The position numbers and the translations under genes were made by a program. From Saccharospirillum sp040881935 (GTDB lineage: Bacteria > Pseudomonadota > Gammaproteobacteria > Pseudomonadales > Natronospirillaceae): 64,000 nt of DNA. Each line of letters begins with the position of its first letter. The stretch's first letter is position 1. Positions 61,531 through 64,000 of the stretch are shown here, piece after piece. The notes under the pieces were generated by a model. That model ran no database searches, was not told where the DNA came from, and saw nothing but the letters and a program-made list of their open reading frames with translations. The stretch covers positions 1 to 64,000 of the forward strand of contig NZ_JBBECH010000054.1 in assembly GCF_040881935.1 (NCBI RefSeq), in the 5' to 3' direction.

Positions 61531-61636
61531 TTGGCGTTGGGTAGGGGTCTGGCGGGGCGTCGGTCACCATGGATGGTGACCGCCGAGCTTACATGGATGT
61601 ACTTGCAGCGACCCGCCAGACCCCTACCCGGCGCCA
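61531..61636. repeat. Dispersed three-stem hairpin repeat, copy 10
   Basis: Arms GGGTAGGGGTCTGGCGGG (61539-61556) and exact complement (61612-61629). Inner hairpins: GGTCACCATGGATGGTGACC at 61562-61581 and TACATGGATGTA at 61590-61601. Copies 9 and 10 together occupy most of the 560-bp liuE-bkdA1 gap; the last 190 bp before bkdA1 hold no structure I can name. Confidence 0.88.
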
Positions 61637-61829
61637 TTCGCGGCCCCGAGCCACAAACGTAAACCCAGCCCAACAGGGTAACTCGTGGCTTCAATGCAGA
61701 AGTGGCTGCCAGGCAACCCATTTGCCCCTAAGCTAGGCTCAACTGAGGTGATCCCTCAGCAATGAATAATGTGAACCGGGGTCGCTCAAAAGGCGGTCTG
61801 AATTGTTAACAAGAACAGGAACGGGTCCT

Positions 61830-62996
61830 ATGAGTAAAAGCATCCACAAGCCGGGCTTTGTGCTGGGCGATGCCCTCGATATTCCCACCTTTAAGGTATT
61901 GAAGCAGGACGGCACGCTGTACAAAGGCGCGCAGGAGCCTGAGTTTGATAAAGAGATGGCGTTGAAACTGTATGACGACCTGGTGTTTATCCGCGTGTTG
62001 GATGAACGCATGGTTGGGGCGCAGCGCCAGGGTCGAATTCCGTTCTATCTGGCCTCGCTTGGCGAGGAAGCGGCGAGTGTCGGCAGTGCGGGTGCGTTGA
62101 AGCCTCAGGATATGATCTTTGCTCAATACCGGGAGCAGGGTGCCTTGCGCCACCGGGGTTTCACCGTGGACCAGTTTATGGATCAGTGCTTTTCCAACGA
62201 GCGCGACCTTGGCAAGGGCCGCCAGATGCCGATTCACTACGGCAGCAAAGCATTGAATTACAACACCATTTCCTCGCCCCTGGGCACCCAGATTCCGCAA
62301 GCGGCAGGCTATGCCTATGGCCAGAAACTGGATGGCCTTGATGCCTGCACCATTTGTTACTTTGGTGAGGGTGCCGCCAGTGAGGGTGACTTTCATGCCG
62401 GCCTGAACATGGCGGCCGTGTTGAAATGCCCGACGATCTTTTTGTGTCGTAACAACGGTTATGCGATTTCCACGCCTTCGGCTGAGCAGTTCAGTGGTGA
62501 CGGCGTTGCCTCGCGCGGTATTGGTTATGGCATTGCCACGATGCGGGTTGACGGTAACGATTTACTCGCTGTTTATGCGGCCACCGCTGCAGCGCGAGCC
62601 TATGCGCTGGAACACAATGCACCGGTGCTAATCGAGGCGATGTCGTATCGGCTCGGCGCGCATTCCACTTCCGATGACCCGACCGGCTATCGCTCCAAAG
62701 ATGAAGAGGCCCAGTGGGCCAAGAAAGACCCGATCTTGCGCTACAAACACTGGCTGACTCATAAAGGTTGGTGGAGTGATGAGCAGGAGAAGACGCTCTA
62801 TGCCGAACACCGGGCTACCATTCTGGCGGCAATGAAAGCAGCCGAAAAACGGCCGGTGCCGATCATTGATCACCTGATTACCGATGTCTACGACGAACCA
62901 ACACCGCATTTGCGTCAGCAATTGAAACAGCTGAAAGCGCACATGCGCAAATACCCGGATCAGTATCCGAAAACATCAGGGAGGTTGGACGCATGA
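61830..62996 (+). CDS. bkdA1: Branched-chain 2-oxoacid dehydrogenase E1 alpha
   Basis: A 388-residue thiamine-diphosphate E1 alpha subunit of the branched-chain 2-oxoacid dehydrogenase complex. The TPP motif is CYFGEGAASEGDFHAGLNMA...LCRNNGYAIS near residue 180-210, followed by the phosphorylation-loop-like RLGAHSTSDDPTGYRSKDE. It decarboxylates the 2-oxoacids of leucine, valine and isoleucine with the beta subunit. AGGA lies nine bases before the ATG at 61830. The stop overlaps bkdA2. Confidence 0.94.
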   Translation: MSKSIHKPGFVLGDALDIPTFKVLKQDGTLYKGAQEPEFDKEMALKLYDDLVFIRVLDERMVGAQRQGRIPFYLASLGEEAASVGSAGALKPQDMIFAQYREQGALRHRGFTVDQFMDQCFSNERDLGKGRQMPIHYGSKALNYNTISSPLGTQIPQAAGYAYGQKLDGLDACTICYFGEGAASEGDFHAGLNMAAVLKCPTIFLCRNNGYAISTPSAEQFSGDGVASRGIGYGIATMRVDGNDLLAVYAATAAARAYALEHNAPVLIEAMSYRLGAHSTSDDPTGYRSKDEEAQWAKKDPILRYKHWLTHKGWWSDEQEKTLYAEHRATILAAMKAAEKRPVPIIDHLITDVYDEPTPHLRQQLKQLKAHMRKYPDQYPKTSGRLDA

Positions 62997-63970
62997 GTCA
63001 GATGAATCTGTTACAGGCGATTAACAACGCCCTGATCACCGCCATGGAAAAAGACGATAAAGTCGTCTGTTTCGGCGAAGACGTTGGCCACTTCGGTGGT
63101 GTGTTCCGGGCGACCAGCCATTTGCAGGAGAAGTTCGGCCGGGCGCGCTGTTTTAATACGCCGTTGACCGAGCAGGGCATTATAGGCTTTGCCAATGGCC
63201 TGGCTTCGCAAGGGCATAAAGCCATCGCTGAAATCCAGTTTGGTGATTACATTTTTCCGGCGTTCGACCAAATTGTGAATGAGACCGCCAAGTTCCGTTA
63301 TCGCAGCGGCAATGAATTCAACGTTGGCGGGCTGACCATTCGTACCCCTTACGGCGGTGGCATTCGCGGCGGGCATTATCACTCGCAAAGCCCCGAGGCG
63401 TATTTTGCGCACACCCCCGGCTTAAAAGTCGTCGTGCCCCGCAACCCGCATCAGGCCAAAGGGTTGTTGCTGGCCTCGATTCGCGATGACAATCCGGTGA
63501 TTTTCTTTGAACCAAAGCGGTTATACCGCGCTGCCGTGGGCGACGTGCCCGAAGACGATTACGAACTGCCCATCGGCGTCGCCGAGATCGTGCGTGAAGG
63601 GCAGGATTGCACCTTGCTCGCCTGGGGCGCCCAGATGGAGGTCGCCAGCAAGGCCGCCGAGCGGGCGGAAAAGGAAGGCATCGACTGCGAAGTCATCGAC
63701 CTGCGCAGCATTCTGCCCTGGGATGTCGATACCCTGATTGCCTCGGTGAAGAAAACCGGTCGCCTGGTCGTCACCCACGAAGCCCCGCTGACCAATGGCT
63801 TCGGCGCCGAGATCGCCGCCACCGTTCAGGAGCAGGCGTTCCTGCACCTCGAAGCTCCGGTCAATCGCGTTTGCGGGCTTGATGTGCCGTATCCGTTATC
63901 GCACGAGGCCGAATACATGCCGGATGAGACCAAAGTCTTCGAAGCCATTCACGCCACGATGAATTATTAA
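62993..63970 (+). CDS. bkdA2: Branched-chain 2-oxoacid dehydrogenase E1 beta
   Basis: A 325-residue E1 beta subunit. Conserved segments: VCFGEDVGHFGGVFRATSHL near residue 25, AEIQFGDYIFPAFDQIVNET near residue 79, GHYHSQSPEAYFAHTPGLKV near residue 127, and VTHEAPLTNGFGAEIAATVQ. It forms the alpha2beta2 E1 with BkdA1. Its ATG overlaps the alpha stop, and the E2 gene begins 11 bp after its stop. Confidence 0.95.
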   Translation: MSQMNLLQAINNALITAMEKDDKVVCFGEDVGHFGGVFRATSHLQEKFGRARCFNTPLTEQGIIGFANGLASQGHKAIAEIQFGDYIFPAFDQIVNETAKFRYRSGNEFNVGGLTIRTPYGGGIRGGHYHSQSPEAYFAHTPGLKVVVPRNPHQAKGLLLASIRDDNPVIFFEPKRLYRAAVGDVPEDDYELPIGVAEIVREGQDCTLLAWGAQMEVASKAAERAEKEGIDCEVIDLRSILPWDVDTLIASVKKTGRLVVTHEAPLTNGFGAEIAATVQEQAFLHLEAPVNRVCGLDVPYPLSHEAEYMPDETKVFEAIHATMNY

Positions 63971-63981
63971 GGAGCAGGACC

Positions 63982-64000
63982 ATGAAAGAAGATTTTATCC
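63982..64000 (+). CDS. bkdB: Branched-chain dehydrogenase E2 gene, 5' end only
   Basis: Six codons (MKEDFI) are present before the window ends. E2 lipoyl acyltransferases commonly start M-K-x-F-I-LPDIGEG, and the gene order E1 alpha, E1 beta, E2 is standard. GGAGCAGGAC precedes the ATG at the right distance. Confidence 0.8.

Noticed and set aside
23361..61636. Hairpin repeats as integron attC sites or CRISPR repeats
   Set aside because: No integrase, no RYYYAAC core pairs and no cassette genes are present. The copies are hundreds to thousands of bases apart without regular spacers or cas genes.

Overview
The window comes from a gammaproteobacterial chromosome. It is GC-rich, about 57% by eye. 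The gene content (ImuA-ImuB-DnaE2 behind a LexA box, LiuR with the liu and bkd branched-chain amino-acid genes, fused IcmF, DUF3309/CsbD stress genes, a MoxR/Bat operon) suggests a marine or halotolerant Oceanospirillales-type bacterium. That placement is inference: no rRNA or other marker gene is present. I saw no rRNA, tRNA, CRISPR array, prophage or intact insertion sequence. There is one 100-N assembly gap at 37535-37634.

Layout. 0-5.3 kb: SOS mutagenesis operon imuA-imuB-dnaE2 on the minus strand, with a LexA operator at 5324-5339. 5.4-23 kb: housekeeping and transport genes, including a TauE-type permease, UvrD-like helicase, YrbG-type Ca/Na exchanger, LysE exporter, FKBP isomerase, cardiolipin synthase, RNA m5C methyltransferase, Bax-like glucosaminidase, a PLP aminotransferase, an exported amidohydrolase, the copper chaperone PCu(A)C and YajQ. 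24.3-31 kb: a six-gene MoxR-DUF58-DUF4381-VWA-VWA/TPR-BatD operon, followed by a CHASE-GGEEF diguanylate cyclase. 32.9-38.1 kb: icmF and a 3-hydroxyacyl-CoA dehydrogenase, divergent from the MerR-type regulator LiuR. 38.2-38.9 kb: a gene graveyard, with an interrupted antitoxin and fused remnants of a MerR regulator and a cation efflux gene. 39-44 kb: a BNR beta-propeller protein next to a MoaD/ThiS-like protein, an EamA transporter, an FMN 2-hydroxyacid dehydrogenase, a second TauE permease and an isochorismatase-type hydrolase. 44.7-47.1 kb: a group of small envelope/stress proteins. 48-52.8 kb: a PAS-GGDEF protein, an acetyltransferase relic, a saccharopine-dehydrogenase-like oxidoreductase, and DUF3299, DUF3047 and lipoprotein genes. 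53-64 kb: the leucine/branched-chain catabolic locus liuA-acd-liuB-liuC-liuD-liuE followed by bkdA1-bkdA2 and the first codons of the E2 gene.

How the genes fit together. The bkd enzymes would decarboxylate branched 2-oxoacids. LiuA, the LiuB/LiuD carboxylase, LiuC and LiuE then take isovaleryl-CoA to acetoacetate and acetyl-CoA. IcmF plus the hydroxyacyl-CoA dehydrogenase could take isobutyryl-CoA through butyryl-CoA. Two matching 16-bp palindromes, before liuA and before the dehydrogenase/icmF pair, look like LiuR operators and tie the two loci together although they lie 15 kb apart.

The most unusual signal is a family of at least ten intergenic repeats of about 100-290 bp between 23 and 62 kb. 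Each has a long outer stem enclosing two short hairpins, normally tipped by the same octamer CATGGATG (or its complement). The outer stem sequence differs from copy to copy, but the two arms of a copy still pair. One copy has perfect 21-bp terminal inverted repeats, and the assembly gap very likely lies in another. I do not recognise this family.
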